Assembly (NCBI GenBank): GCA_009176605.1 | Contig: SEYY01009614.1 | Location: forward strand, 1 to 33,811 | DNA from: Armadillidium nasatum | Taxonomy: Eukaryota > Arthropoda > Malacostraca > Isopoda > Armadillidiidae | Direction: 5' to 3' | DNA: 33,811 nt | Shown: piece by piece, positions 1-13,301 of the stretch | How positions within the stretch are numbered: the first letter of the stretch is position 1 | How the letters are laid out: the number at the start of each line of letters is the position of its first letter | The notes under the pieces: generated by a model | What the model saw: only the letters and a program-made list of their open reading frames with translations | Told to the model about the DNA's origin: nothing | Database searches by the model: none | Translations under genes and position numbers: made by a program

Positions 1-19
1 GGAGGATCTGACATTATTA

Positions 20-395
20 AGTGCCTGCCACTGAACTACTCGTATTTGTTCACCCTTTCTTTCAGAAGTTTTCCTTGGGCCTCCTGACAGGGGGACATCA
101 ACAAACTCTTGTTAAATTGATAAGTTGGATTAAATCGTCCAACCATTTATAAATGGTTGGATAACCTACCCCCACTTATCTACTAATTATAGTCACTTTT
201 ATTAGCTTCACCAAGGTCGATAATTAAGGAAATATGCCCATTTCAGTGATCCATGTTCACAATGTATCTGCAAGTTTGAGTAGATTTATGCTTCTGGAAT
301 CTCATCTTTAGTTCTTTGGCAAAAAGAAAATTAAGTTTTATGAGAGCAGTTTGATTATGTAGCTAAGTAGTTCACATTTATTTAAGAAGCGTAAG

Positions 396-398
<3 letters not shown>
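20..398. other. Outer flank of left arm, no gene recognised
   Basis: This is unique-looking AT-rich sequence, mirrored at 19323-19705. It holds a short perfect hairpin at about 137-160, where ccaaccatttataaatggttgg pairs with itself (11-bp stem). I see no extended coding frame or RNA gene. Confidence 0.5.
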
Positions 399-488
<90 letters not shown>

Positions 489-519
489 TATATATATTAT
501 ATATATTATATATATATAT
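399..519. repeat. (TA)n microsatellite, interrupted
   Basis: About 120 bp of TA dinucleotides, pure to about 480 and then broken by taatatta steps. It lies directly upstream of LINE A. The right-arm partner at 19158-19322 is longer and pure. Confidence 0.97.
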
Positions 520-1900
520 GCTTAATATTGAGAAGGCATATGGTCCTGGCAGTATTCCTCCTGTGGTTCTTAGAACTCTTGCTTCTGAGCTTACATATTT
601 CCTTGGTAAACTATTTCATCTTTGCCTGTCAACTTCCATCTTTCCTTCCTACTGGAAGTAAGGTCTTATTCAACATGTGCTGAAGAATCTTCTATCATCC
701 TATTGTTTTGACCTCTATTGTTTCAAAAGTTTTCAAATCCATAACAGGAATATTGGAAACATCTCACCTTCTAATCTTATTTCAACACCAGTATGGCTTC
801 CACAAGGATTGCTCTACTGGCGTCTTTCCCTTCTCTCTGGCTCTAAGTCATCTGCATTTCAGCATGTCAGTGAATCTTGCCATGGCGATGGATATACCTA
901 AAGCTTTTAATAGAGCTTAGCACAAAGATTTGTTCTCAAAACATCCCTCATTCAGTTTCTATCTTTCTCACTCCAACCATATTGCTAATATCTTACCCGA
1001 TTGGTATATAGACCCAGTTGTAGATGGCCACCTTTCAACTTTTAAATCTTTTAAAAGTGGTATTGCACAGAGTTCTGTTTTATCTATTACTTCATTATCT
1101 TTTCACTCTTATACAGATGACTCCACCCTTCATTATTTTTCAACATCTATCACAATTACAATCTGCTGATTTTAGGAGTGTGGCTTATGAATACTTGACC
1201 TCTGAACTCTCATGCATTTCTACCTGTGGCAGAGATACTGTAGCATGGTTGTTTTCACTCTAAAAATTCAGTCCTTTTTCTATCTACCTGACATAATCTT
1301 TCATACTATTACAATATTTTCTTTGAAAACACATAACTCATCCCTTATACTGTTTTTTAAAATTCTTGATTTTTCCATTTCATGTGATCTATCTTGGAAT
1401 GATAATTTTTTTTCTTGTTCTAAACAAACTTCATAGAGGTTGTTTCTGAGGTGTCTTCAGAACTTCACCCTTCCCCACTTGCTTACTATTTATAGGGGTA
1501 TTATATATATTCTAATATCGAGCATGCATTGCATGTGTGGGGTGGTTCCACTCTTATAGATCTCCAATTAAAGGTGAAGTCTTGGGTATTTTTGTATTAT
1601 CAATTCTCTCACTCTCACTAACTCTTTTCAGTCTTTTATACTGTTGAGTTGTTAGTTTACTCTTTTTATACTATAGCTATTGACATCTTAACAGCATACT
1701 TCCTCCTCTGTGGAGGGTTAATTTGTCTTTCTACAGTCTTATTCTTTCTCCAGCTCTCAAGCTCTCCCACCATAACCACACTGCACATTTTCATATAAAT
1801 TTTCAGCTTCCAATTTTCTCACTTCCTTTACTTACTTATTTTCAACACTGTCAGAACATTTTGATCATTAATTTCTGATCCATCTTTGCCATGCTTCAAC
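520..1900 (+). mobile_element. LINE A: degenerate non-LTR reverse transcriptase, left copy
   Basis: Translation in shifting frames gives blocks typical of a Jockey-like animal non-LTR reverse transcriptase. These are an IPP-type N-terminal block near 550, a YGFxxxxSTG block near 790-825, MDIPKAFNRA in place of LDISKAFDRVWHK near 885-918, GIAQSSVLS in place of GVPQGSVLS near 1060-1085, and YTDDSTLH at about 1110-1133, which is the catalytic YADD box. Stops and frameshifts interrupt it throughout, for example in the segment after 1165. The 3' boundary is fuzzy and lies near 1900, before a TA tract. The element is 5' truncated at a TA microsatellite. It is dead and belongs to the same family as LINEs B and D. 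Confidence 0.85.
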
Positions 1901-1938
1901 TGACTGTGTTTTAAATATATCTGGCCTTTCCATGAGGT

Positions 1939-1956
1939 TTATATATATATATAATA

Positions 1957-1997
<41 letters not shown>

Positions 1998-2044
1998 ATA
2001 TATATATAATAATATATATATAATATATATATAATATATATATA
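1939..2044. repeat. (TA)n tract with many interruptions
   Basis: This TA tract is broken by repeated taata/atta steps, each equivalent to a single-base loss. The mirror tract 17619-17731 is pure. Confidence 0.95.
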
Positions 2045-2527
2045 CTTTAGAAATTAAAATATACCTGGCCACTTAAGTTATGCCAACACAATAGCTTATA
2101 TCTTGGTTACCAACATAATTTCCTGCAGTTAAAATCTTGGAATAAAAAACTATAAAGAAACATTTTTTCCTGACTGTGCATTGCTGACCCGCATCAAAAG
2201 CAGGATCTATTTTGCTCACATCATTGAAATCATGAAGTTATTTACAGTAGCTGAAGTTTCTTACCGCAGCTGTTCACTCTTTGCATGCCAGATATGTTCT
2301 TTGCTAAGAGATGCCTTACTAGTTTTATGAAGTTTCTTATCTAGCCCCACAAACTCTATTTTGTATACTGTTATGTGGTCTTCAAGAAGCTATTGATCGT
2401 CCTTTACCATGTTCTTGGTTCTGCATGTGTCCATGTACTGTGACATCAGGCTAGAAGTGTTTTTTTTTATATAAAGATCTATGTCAAACAATAGAAGAAG
2501 GGGTTTCTAGGAATTCTCTACTCTAAA

Positions 2528-2560
<33 letters not shown>

Positions 2561-2711
2561 TTTCTCATAATGCGAATTTAGCTTACTTAGTTTCATACTA
2601 AAACAAACTAACAGGACAGAAATATCTGTGATTCAGAGTTAACACGCACACAAGCCTGTTGAAATTTGTTTGATTGCTTGTGTTAGCTTATTAACTGTTC
2701 ATTATTGATTC
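2045..2711. other. Unassigned unique stretch with a poly-T run
   Basis: No convincing coding frame, RNA gene or transposon was recognised. A run of 28 T lies at 2529-2556. The stretch is mirrored at 16958-17618. Confidence 0.5.
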
Positions 2712-3198
<487 letters not shown>

Positions 3199-4100
3199 GA
3201 AAGGTGCTACCTAAAATATCCGAGAATTTTAATATATCACCCAAGCTAATAGGATTTCGATCTTCTGCCGCTAGATACCTTTTGGTGTTTCCTTGGGCTT
3301 TTAGTCTGCCAATTGGTGTACATGTTTCTTAATTTATGCTGTTTAGTTACATCGTGTTCTGTTTCTGCGAATTTCAAAATGGCTAATGTCAGGGAGCAAA
3401 GAATCTGCATTAAATTTTGCTTGAAGCTCATTAAGACTTTAGCTGAAACCCACCGAATGTTAAAAGGAGTCTTTTGGTGAGCGAACTTTGAGCCAAGCAA
3501 GAACATTTGAGTGATTTAAATGTTTTAAAGATGGCCGAAAGTCAGTAGAGGATGTCAAATTTTCAGATCAGCTATTATTTAGCATATCGCCGGAAACGAT
3601 CGCTAAATTTCGTGAAGTGATCCTTGAGGACAGATGGCAGACAATCCACGATGTTTGTAATCTTATCGGAATGTCATACGGGACATGTCAATGCAATCTA
3701 TCGAATGACTCGACATAAGACGAATTTCAGCAAAGTTTGCTTCGTCTTCTGAATGTCAATCAACGAGATCATGGGGTCCAGGTGTACACAGAGCTGCAAG
3801 GGAACGTTCTAGATGAGCCTAACATCATGCTCAGAGTTATAACTGCCGTTGAAACATAGGTGTATGGTTATGACCCTGAATAAAGTAACTTTCTTTGCAG
3901 TGGAAATCGACAAACTCTCTATGATAAAAAAAAAAGAGCACAAGTTCATAGCAATATCATGTCAGTGCTGATAGCTTGTTCTGATATTTGAAGAATTTGT
4001 GCATAAGGAGTTTGTTCTACCTGGTCATACTATGAATGGGATGACAGTTTGAGACATTTGATGAAAAATATTAGGTTCAAACGGCCTGAGATAGTGAAAG

Positions 4101-4102
<2 letters not shown>

Positions 4103-4145
<43 letters not shown>
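4103..4145. repeat. Poly-A run inside mariner
   Basis: A run of 43 A sits inside the former transposase frame, between the KRPE-type and LLHHDN blocks. The right arm has 27 T at the same place (15849-15875). Confidence 0.95.
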
Positions 4146-4147
<2 letters not shown>

Positions 4148-4415
4148 GGTTGCTACACCATGATAATGTGCCTTCATACACACTCCATTCTTTGTGAGAT
4201 TTCATGACTACTGTCCTCCACCCACCCTACTCATCTGACCTGGATCCCTACGGGCTCCACCTCTTCCTAGAATAACACTCCAGTTGAAAGGGTTTCATTT
4301 TAACACCATTAGAGAATTCCAAGAGGTGTTGAACACGCTACAGACAGTAGCCTTTCAAGAGTACTCCCAAAAATGGAAAAACCACTGGAATCGTTCTATA
4401 TAAGTCCAAGGAAAC

Positions 4416-4418
<3 letters not shown>

Positions 4419-4506
<88 letters not shown>
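4419..4506. repeat. (ATT)n microsatellite inside mariner
   Basis: About 29 ATT units with one impure step expand near the C-terminal end of the mariner frame. The partner is 15485-15568. Confidence 0.95.
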
Positions 4507-4509
<3 letters not shown>

Positions 4510-4647
4510 ATAATACAGATCGCCACCACCCACAACTCACAGGTAGAACCCTTTTCAAGGTGACTGTGGAATTTAGGATGTAAGGTAAGTTTTCTCATTC
4601 CATTCTAAGGTGCAAATTCTTGGATATTTTGTGTAACACCTTTGTAT

Positions 4648-4649
<2 letters not shown>

Positions 4650-4746
<97 letters not shown>

Positions 4747-4759
4747 ATATATATATAAT
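4650..4759. repeat. (TA)n tract, interrupted
   Basis: TA repeat immediately beyond the right end of the mariner copy, with several taata breaks. The mirror tract is pure (15237-15353). Confidence 0.95.
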
Positions 4760-4894
4760 ACTGTAACTAAATTATTAAATAGGTGGGTGGAGGTTTACGT
4801 TATTTTGAATGAACTCTAATTTTCTGAATTAATATACTTTTAATAAAAGAGGGTTTTATTTATGAAACTCAAAAAAAATTATTTTTTTGCAATA

Positions 4895-5999
<1,105 letters not shown>

Positions 6000-6222
6000 T
6001 CAGACTTTCAGATATTTATTTGTATAAAAATGCACAAGCCATTCTTAAATAGCACCATTCCTCCCTATCCCATTATCCAAAATATAATTATAAGTAAGAT
6101 TTTTTGTAGTGTAGTTAAATACTTAAATATTTGATGCATGTTACCTTATGAAATAATAAGATTTCCCTTAAGATAAAAAATTAAGCCTCTTTAGCTTCTT
6201 TCTTCAATGTTTAATTTTTTAG

Positions 6223-6225
<3 letters not shown>

Positions 6226-6278
<53 letters not shown>

Positions 6279-6284
6279 TAATAA
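6226..6284. repeat. (AAT)n microsatellite
   Basis: About 19 AAT units with one aac interruption. The partner is the ATT tract at 13674-13743. Confidence 0.95.
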
Positions 6285-6654
6285 AGTAGGTTGGTTATTA
6301 TGGATTGGAAATTTTTTAAAATAGAATTTGAAATGCTTTTCATAAATTTTTTTTGTTGAAGAAAAAAAACAAAATAATAATGATTACAAAACACATCAGA
6401 CATTTTAAGAATAAATCTCTGTATGCGTTCAAAATTATTAACCAGGCATCTAATCTTCCGCTTGTTAGATTTTGATGGAAAAAAAAATGTTAGGTTATGG
6501 TGGTTTTTTTTTCTTCATTTTGTTGAAAGGTGAAAAGAGCATAAGAAGTCATGTAGTCATTTTTGATTTGTTTATAATCTAATGTCTTTAGCAACGTCCG
6601 ATGATGTATGATTAATTTAGATGTTTCTGTACTAATTAATCTAAACTCCTCTTC
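6285..6654. other. Unassigned AT-rich stretch
   Basis: Contains short A and T runs and no frame I can support. The mirror is 13302-13673. Confidence 0.45.
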
Positions 6655-7745
6655 TTTGAGTTTCCTCCTCCTCTTTGCTTACTCATGTCTAGTTTCCTCT
6701 CGCATCTCTCCATAACAACTTTTGTTGATGAAGCAACTTTTCCTCTTCTTTCCTTATTAATTGTGGTGTTCTTTAAGGTTCTCTTCTATATCTTATTCTA
6801 TTCCTACTTTTCATCAATGACCTCAGCTGCATTCATTCTTATGCAATGACTCAACTCTCCATTCTTCTACTCATTTCAACCAGCTCCCTATTTTGCTTCT
6901 TGAGTTGCTTCTCGTCTTGAAGTTTCTGATTTTATTCTTGCCAGCCTGGAATGGATTTGGAAATTGGACCATTGCAACCTTTTGAAATTCAACTCTCTAA
7001 AAACTTAACTTCTTCACATCTCCTTCTCTTAAACACCTCCAAACTTCCTTATCTCCTGTGAACAACATAAATATTCTTGGTCTTCACATAAATCTTAGAA
7101 ATCTTAGATAAATCATAAATAAATCTTAGAAACCTCAAATCACAACAGTTGCTAAGGTGGCTTCAAAAAAGCTGGAAGTTCTGTTCAGGTTGTGGGAATT
7201 TTTTTCTTCTGAACAGTTTCTCCAATTATATAGGTGTCTTTTTTCCCCCCTTCTATGGAGTACTGTTCTCACATTTGAGGTGGTTCTGGTTCCATCCTTT
7301 TGGATAAGGTTGAGTCTAACGCTAGTAAATTGTCCCATACTTTCAAACTCTCTTGACCTTCTTTCTCTACAACATGTTGGTGTGCTATCACTTTTCTATA
7401 GGTACTTCAATGGCAAGTGCTTGAGGGAGTTCACTCTCACATCCCACCTCCATTGCTCCGCCCTAGTAGCACAAGAGGTGCCTTACTTGTTCATGAACAA
7501 CTTGAGAGTGTTGCAAACACAGCTTGCTAGCTTGTGGTGCCTCCTTTCCAGCCACCTCTGTTCTGTGGAATTCTGCACAATCTTCTGTTTTTCCTGCTGT
7601 ATATAATCTTCCTCTCTTTGAAACCTCCATTTTTGTTTACATTATGAATATGTGTTGGACTTGGGTTTGTGTGGGCTTTCTTTAATGCTTTTTTTATGCC
7701 CCCCTCCTTGAAAAGGGCTCTGCCCTTGAGTGGTGGGAAAAATTT
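6655..7745 (+). mobile_element. LINE B: 3' part of a non-LTR retrotransposon, left copy
   Basis: From the start (gagtttcctcctcctc) it aligns by eye with LINE D from about 22767. Shared landmarks are ttgtggtgttc (GVPQG block), the degraded YADD region gcaatgactcaactctcc near 6843, NILGL near 7070, VASKKLEVLF at about 7157, and the LSLFYRYFNGKC motif at about 7387-7422 of the C-terminal domain. Several frameshifts are present. Relative to the right copy it lacks an Asp codon before VGVLS. Fragment only, inactive. It overlaps LINE A in domain content, so A and B are separate insertions. Confidence 0.85.
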
Positions 7746-8484
7746 TTTTTAAATGTTTTATGGTACTTGGCAACTTTGTTTTAGTTTTATTTTCACTTGT
7801 GCAATTAGAAAGGTAAATATTAGTGTCTGTTTTTGAAGTTTAATCACAAATATGCTAACCTTTGGTTTTAAAAACTCTTTAATGAATAGTATTCTGAGCA
7901 ATTGCTAATTTTATGAGAGAAAGGACTTTTTAGAGGTGCTAATATTTCTTTTTGGTTTCTATAATACCAAAGAAAAGAAGATTCAGTCATGTATTTAAAT
8001 GTTAAACTAAGGTTTGGGTTGCAAGAATGTGTGGAGTAGAAACAAGATGTGAGAGGAAGATTAAAGAGGGTGGTAGCTAGTAAGTGAAGCAAGATTAAAA
8101 TTGCAAATATTCATAAATAGTCCATTTATGATGCCAATTTGGTAATGGAAATTCTTTTACTAATTATAGTTGTTAGCCTCTTTTTATTTCCCAAATTTCC
8201 TTTAAATACTAATGCAAATGCCTCTAAAGCAGCAAGTTCACTGCATTTAAATTTTGTTCAGAATTGTGTACTTTTCTGATTTGAGGACCAATGATTATTT
8301 CCCCCTTTCACTTTTGCATTGCTCATGCCTGTGAATTCTCTCTGTATGTAAGCAAAGTCTCCCATTTTGTCCATATTTTTCACAAAGTTTTTCGTAAGAC
8401 TCTACTTTATATTTAAAGAGTTAATAAACTTCGCAGAAGTACTTGCATTTAATTGTAGTTGTGAACTGCAACATATTAAGGTTT
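7746..8484. other. Unassigned stretch
   Basis: No domain was recognised on either strand. A minus-strand frame at 8092-7868 is present in both arms but has no recognisable family. The mirror is about 11445-12179. Confidence 0.45.
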
Positions 8485-8941
8485 TACTTCTGTAACTTAC
8501 ACCCTAAAACTTGAAGAGGTTGAAGAATGGAAGACAGTGTGTACTACCGAATAGAAATTAATCATCATGGGAAATGGTGAAATAGTATTTCCACTGTATG
8601 GCACCAGTGTTTTTTTTATAAGTGAAAAGCATCCAATCCTGAATGAAATACTTGAAATTAAGTACATCCACCAATCCATCACACAACTAAATAAAGATTT
8701 TTAAGATGTTTTCTTACAAGCATTTATGCTTCTTTTATGTTTAATCCATCACACAACTAAATAAAGATTTTAAAGATGTTCTTACAAGCATTTATGCTTC
8801 TTTTATGTTTAATGAAATTGTTGTAGTACCTTCGACCAGTAGGTTTCACTTCTGTAACTTAAACCCTAAAACTTAAAGAGGTTGAAGAATAGAAGAGAGT
8901 GTGTCCTCCGAATAGAAATTAATCAGCATGGGAAATGGTGA
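8485..8941. repeat. Pair of ~95-bp direct repeats flanking a tandem duplication
   Basis: The copies at 8485-8580 and 8848-8941 share acttctgtaactta...ccctaaaactt...gaggttgaagaat and end in gaaatggtga. They are about 90% alike by eye. The second copy runs directly into LINE C, so the unit may be LINE-derived sequence duplicated together with the 70-bp units between the copies. Confidence 0.8.
8673..8812. repeat. Two tandem copies of a ~70-bp unit
   Basis: aatccatcacacaactaaat starts each unit at 8673 and 8743. The units are nearly identical, with a one- or two-base length change in the T/A run. Also present in the right arm (11117-11254). Confidence 0.93.
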
Positions 8942-9860
8942 AGAATGGAGTCCTACAAGGTTCAGTGTTGGGGCCATTACAGTGCCTCATATAAATAAAT
9001 TATTTGGAAAATTGACTTAAATGTAATGTTTTTAGGTTTGTTGGTGATACCAAAGTGGCTATGTCTGTAAGGAATAATGACATTTGTATTAAGCTTAAAA
9101 ATGATCTAGATAGACTTCTTGGTTATACAGTTAAATGGTAAATGAATTTTAATTGTAAAACTGTGAGGGTCTTTGAATGAAGGATTTATCTATAATATAA
9201 AAGGAGAATAGCTTAAGCCTGTGGACCAAGGAAAAGATTTGCATGAGATTATTAGAAGTAATCTGAAAGTAGCTAAACATTATTTAGAAGCAAAGAACAA
9301 AGCTAATAAGATGTTAGATAAAATAAATTGTAATGTTTTTTACAAGAGCAAGGAAGTTAAAAGTAAGCTTGATAATGGCTTTGCTGACCAGTTTTAGAGT
9401 ATGTGCACAAGTTTGGGCCCCTCATAAGGCACAGATATGTTAGAAAGAGTGCAACATAGTTGTACAAGAATGATTTCTGGCTTTGAGAGAATGAATTATG
9501 AGGAGATTGAAAGAGTTAGGGATGTTTTCAGTAGAGAGATGATTTCTTGGAGGGGATATTATGCAAGTTTACAAAATACATCGACTGATAATACTGAGAT
9601 CAATAAATTTTCTTATAGACTATGGAAGGAAAACCAATTGCATGAAAAGAAAATTAAAAAGTCATGTTATCGTGAGATATGAAAATACTCATTCAGCAGT
9701 AGAGTTTTTAATTTTTGGAATGGTTTGTCACAGGAAATTGTTGTATGTGAATAACTTCTAGCATTTAAAAAAGGATTAGAGTGGTATATAGATGGGCTGG
9801 ATATCATGTAATATATCATGACTAAACCAAATTGGTTGGATGGTAGTTATTTATTAAAAT
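8942..9860 (+). mobile_element. LINE C: CR1/L2-like reverse transcriptase fragment, left copy
   Basis: The frame reads NGVLQGSVLGPL near 8945-8985, then FRFVGDTKVAMS around 9031, where FVGD at 9037-9048 stands in place of the catalytic FADD. Next come a KNDLDRLL block, VAKHYLEAKNKANKML-like sequence near 9269, and MLERVQHSCTRMISGFERMN from 9437. The last block continues into a VYKI-type C-terminal domain after a frameshift near 9565. The 3' end is around ggatatcatg at 9800. This domain order is the usual end of CR1/L2-type LINE polymerases. It is inactive because the catalytic box is lost and stops are present, and it differs from the family of LINEs A, B and D. Confidence 0.82.
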
Positions 9861-9925
9861 TAACCTGCATGCGGTAAGTATGACAGTAGTCTAATTAAAT
9901 AACTAGAGGTGTGTAGTTTGTATGT

Positions 9926-10002
9926 TGAGTTCATCCACACTACAAAATCTTCCCAAATCTTCCATTTACTTCAATCACAAATGCCAAAACTACAACTACA
10001 GC
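9926..10002. other. 77-bp spacer at the palindrome centre
   Basis: These bases lie between the two arms and do not pair with each other. The spacer is A/C-rich on the plus strand, with no recognisable gene or repeat. I see no resemblance to the GGAGGAGGAGG-type core of a hairpin sequencing adapter, as far as I can recall that sequence. Confidence 0.9.
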
Positions 10003-10069
10003 ACATACAAACTACACACCTCTAGTTATTTAATTAGACTACTGTCATACTTACCGCATGCAGGTTAAT

Positions 10070-10985
10070 TTTAATAAATAACTACCATCCAACCAATTTG
10101 GCTTAGTCATGATATATTACATGATATCCAGCCCATCTATATACCACTCTAATCCTTTTTTAAATGCTAGAAGTTATTCACATACAACAATTTCCTGTGA
10201 CAAACCATTCCAAATATTAAAAACTCTAACTGCTGAATGAGTATTTTCATATCTCACGATAACATGACTTTTTAATTTTCTTTTCATGCTGGTTTTCCTT
10301 CCATAGTCTATAAAAAATTTATTGATCTCAGTATTATCAGTCGATGTATTTTGTAAACTTGCATAATATCCCCTCCAAGAAATCATCTCTCTACTGAAAA
10401 CATCCCTAACTCTTTCAATCTCCTCATAATTCATTCTCTCAAAGCCAGAAATCATTCTTGTACAACTATGTTGCACTCTTTCTAACATATCTGTGCCTTA
10501 TGAGGGGCCCAAACTTGTGCACATACTCTAAAATTGGTCAGCAAAGCCATTATCAAGCTTACTTTTAACTTCCTTGCTCTTGTAAAAAACATTACAATTT
10601 ATTTTATCTAACATCTTATTAGCTTTGTTCTTTGCTTCTAAATAATGTTTAGCTACTTTCAGGTTACTTCTAATAATCTCATGCAAATCTTTTCCTTGGT
10701 CCACAGGCTTAAGCTATTCTCATTTTATATTATAGATAAATCCTTCATTCAAAGACCCTCACAGTTTTACAATTAAAATTCATTTGCCATTTAACTGTAT
10801 ATCCAAGAAGTCTATCTAGATCACTTTTAAGCTTAATACAAATGTCATTATTCCTTACAGACATAGCCACTTTGGTATCACCAACAAACCTAAAAACATT
10901 CCATTTAAGTCAATGGTCCAAATAATTTATTTATATGAGGCACTGTAATGGCCCCAACACTGAACCTTGTAGGACTCCATTCTTC
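10070..10985 (-). mobile_element. LINE C: CR1/L2-like fragment, right copy
   Basis: Reverse-complement partner of 8942-9860. From 10488 down to 10174 one open frame of 104 codons runs from MLERVQHSC through RYENTHSAVRVFNIWNGLSQE, the WN-L motif typical of LINE C-termini. In the left arm the same stretch is split between two frames by small indels. The FVGD replacement of the catalytic box is shared, so it predates the duplication. Confidence 0.85.
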
Positions 10986-11116
10986 ACCATTTCCCATGCT
11001 GATTAATTTCTATTCGGAGGACACACTGTCTTCTATTCTTCAACCTCTTTAAGTTTTAGGGTTTAAGTTACAGAAGTGAAACCTACTGGTCGATCGAAGG
11101 TACTACAACAATTTCA

Positions 11117-11254
11117 TTAAACATAAAAGAAGCATAAATGCTTGTAAGAACATCTTTAAAATCTTTATTTAGTTGTGTGATGGATTAAACATAAAAGAAG
11201 CATAAATGCTTGTAAGAACATCTTTAAAATCTTTATTTAGTTGTGTGATGGATT
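11117..11254. repeat. Tandem ~68-bp duplication, right-arm copy
   Basis: Mirror of 8673-8812. The two units both contain agcataaatgcttgtaagaa, and both keep the single-C form of the T/A run. Confidence 0.93.
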
Positions 11255-11444
11255 GGTGGATGTACTTAATTTCAAGTATTTCATTCAGGATTGGATGCTT
11301 TTCACTTATAAAAAAACACTGGTGCCATACAGTAGAAATACTATTTCACCATTTCCCATGATGATTAATTTCTATTCGGTAGTACACACTGTCTTCTATT
11401 CTTCAACCTCTTCAAGTTTTAGGGTCGTAAGTTACAGAAGTTAA

Positions 11445-12179
11445 ACCTTCAATATGTTGCAGTTCACAACTACAATTAAATGCAAGTCCTGCTGCGAAGT
11501 TTATTAACTCTTTATATATAAAGTAGAGTCTTACGAAAAACTTTGTGAAAAATATGGACAAAATGGGAGACTTTGCTTACATACAGAGAGAATTCACAGG
11601 CATGAGCAATGCAAAAGTGAAAGGGGGAAATAATCATTGGTCCTCAAATCAGAAAAGTACACAATTCTGAACAAAATTTAAATGCAGTGAACTTTAGAGG
11701 CATTTGCATTAGTATTTAAAGGAAATTTGGGAAATAAAAAGAGGCTAACAACTATAATTAGTAAAAGAATTTCCATTACCAAATTGGCATCATAAATGGA
11801 CTATTTATGAATATTTGCAATTTTAATCTTGCTTCACTTACTAGCTACCACCCTCTTTAATCTTCCTCTCACATCTTGTTTCTACTCCACACATTCTTAC
11901 AACCCAAACCTTAGTTTAACATTTAAATACATGACTGAATCTTCTTTTCTTTGGTATTATAGAAACCAAAAAGAAATATTAGCACCTCTAAAAAGTCCTT
12001 TCTCTCATAAAATTAGCAATTACTCAGAATACTATTTATTCATTAAAGAGTTTTTAAAACCAAAGGTTAGCATATTTGTGATTAAACATCAAAAACAGAC
12101 ACTAATATTTACCTTTCTAATTGCACAAGTGAAAATAAAACTAAAACTAAGTTGCCAAGTACCGTAAAACATTTTAAAA
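11445..12179. other. Unassigned stretch, right arm
   Basis: Mirror of about 7746-8484. A frame from 11829 extends 112 codons and matches the opposite-strand frame at 8092-7868 in the left arm, but it has no recognisable domain and sits in AT-rich sequence. I do not call it a gene. Confidence 0.4.
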
Positions 12180-13301
12180 AATTTTTTTCCCACCACTCAT
12201 GGGCAGTGCCCTTTTCAAGGAGGGGGGCATAAAAAAAGCATTAAAGAAAGCCCACACAAACCCAAGTCCAACACATATTCATAATGTAAACAAAAATGGA
12301 GGTTTCAAAGAGAGGAAGATTATATACAGCAGGAAAAACAGAAGATTGTACAGAATTCCACAGAACAGAGGTGGCTGGAAAGGAGGCACCACAAGCTAGC
12401 AAGCTGTGTTTGCAACACTCTCAAGTTGTTCATGAACAAGTAAGGCACCTATTGTGCTACTAGGGCGGAGCAATGGAGGTGGGATGTGAGAGTGAACTCC
12501 CTCAAGCACTTGCCATTGAAGTACCTATAGAAAAGTGATAGCACACCAACATCATGTTGTAGAGAAAGAAGGTCAAGAGAGTTTGAAAGTATGGGACAAT
12601 TTACTAGCGTTAGACTCAACCTTATCCAAAAGAAGGGTGGAACCAGAACCCCCTCAAATGTGAGAACAGTACTCCATAGAAGGGGGGAAAAAGACACCTA
12701 TATAATTGGAGAAACTGTTCAGAAGAAAAAAATTCCCACAACCTGAACAGAACTTCCAGCTTCTTTGAAGCCACCTTAGCAACTGTTGTGATATGAGGTT
12801 TCTAAGATTTATTTAAGATTTATCTAAGATTTCTAGGATTTATGTGAAGACCAAGAATATTTATGTTGTTCACAGGTGAGATGGCAGAGCCATTGAAGGA
12901 GATAAGGAAGTTTGGAGGTGTTTAAGAGAAGGAGATGTGAAGAAGTTATGTTTTTAGAGAGTTGAATTTCAAAAGGTTGCAATGATCCAATTTCCAAATC
13001 CATTCCAGGCTGGCAAGAATAGAATCAGAAACTTCAAGACGAGAAGCAACTCAGGAAGCAAAATAGGGAGCTGGTTGAAATGAGTAGAAGAATGGAGAGT
13101 TGAGTCATTGCATAAGAATGAATGCAGCTGAGGTCATTGATGAAAAGTAGGAATAGAATAAGATATAGAAGAGAACCTTAAAGAACACCACAATTAATAA
13201 GGAAAGAAGAGGAAAAGTTGCTTCATCAACAAAAGTTGATATGGAGAGATGCGAGAGGAAACTAGACATGAGTAAGCAAAGAGGAGGAGGAAACTCAAAG
13301 A
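12180..13301 (-). mobile_element. LINE B: 3' part, right copy
   Basis: Partner of 6655-7745. The minus-strand frame at 12697-12449 reads through LSLQHDVGVLSLFYRYFNGK without a break. It keeps the Asp codon that LINE D also implies (cDVGaLS in its shifted frame) and that the left arm lacks. Other frameshifts remain, so it cannot be active. Confidence 0.85.

Larger units (their letters stand above)
3202..4641 (+). mobile_element. Mariner transposon, inactive, left-arm copy
   Basis: The terminal inverted repeats are at 3202-3230 and about 4614-4641, with the shared core aaaatatcc(a/g)agaattt. Between them lies a mariner-family transposase reading frame starting at ATG 3379 (MANVREQRICIKFCLKLIKT). 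Later blocks include VILEDRWQTIHDVCN and HHDN. The element is dead. The first catalytic Asp block reads TAVET instead of TGDET at 3842-3856, followed by TAG at 3857. The third Asp block reads YSSDLDPYG, with Gly at 4252-4254 where Asp is expected. A run of 43 A at 4103-4145 and an ATT tract have also grown inside it. Both arms share these lesions. Confidence 0.93.

Noticed and set aside
11829-12167. 112-codon frame in the right arm
   Set aside because: No recognisable domain, AT-rich, and disrupted in the left-arm copy.
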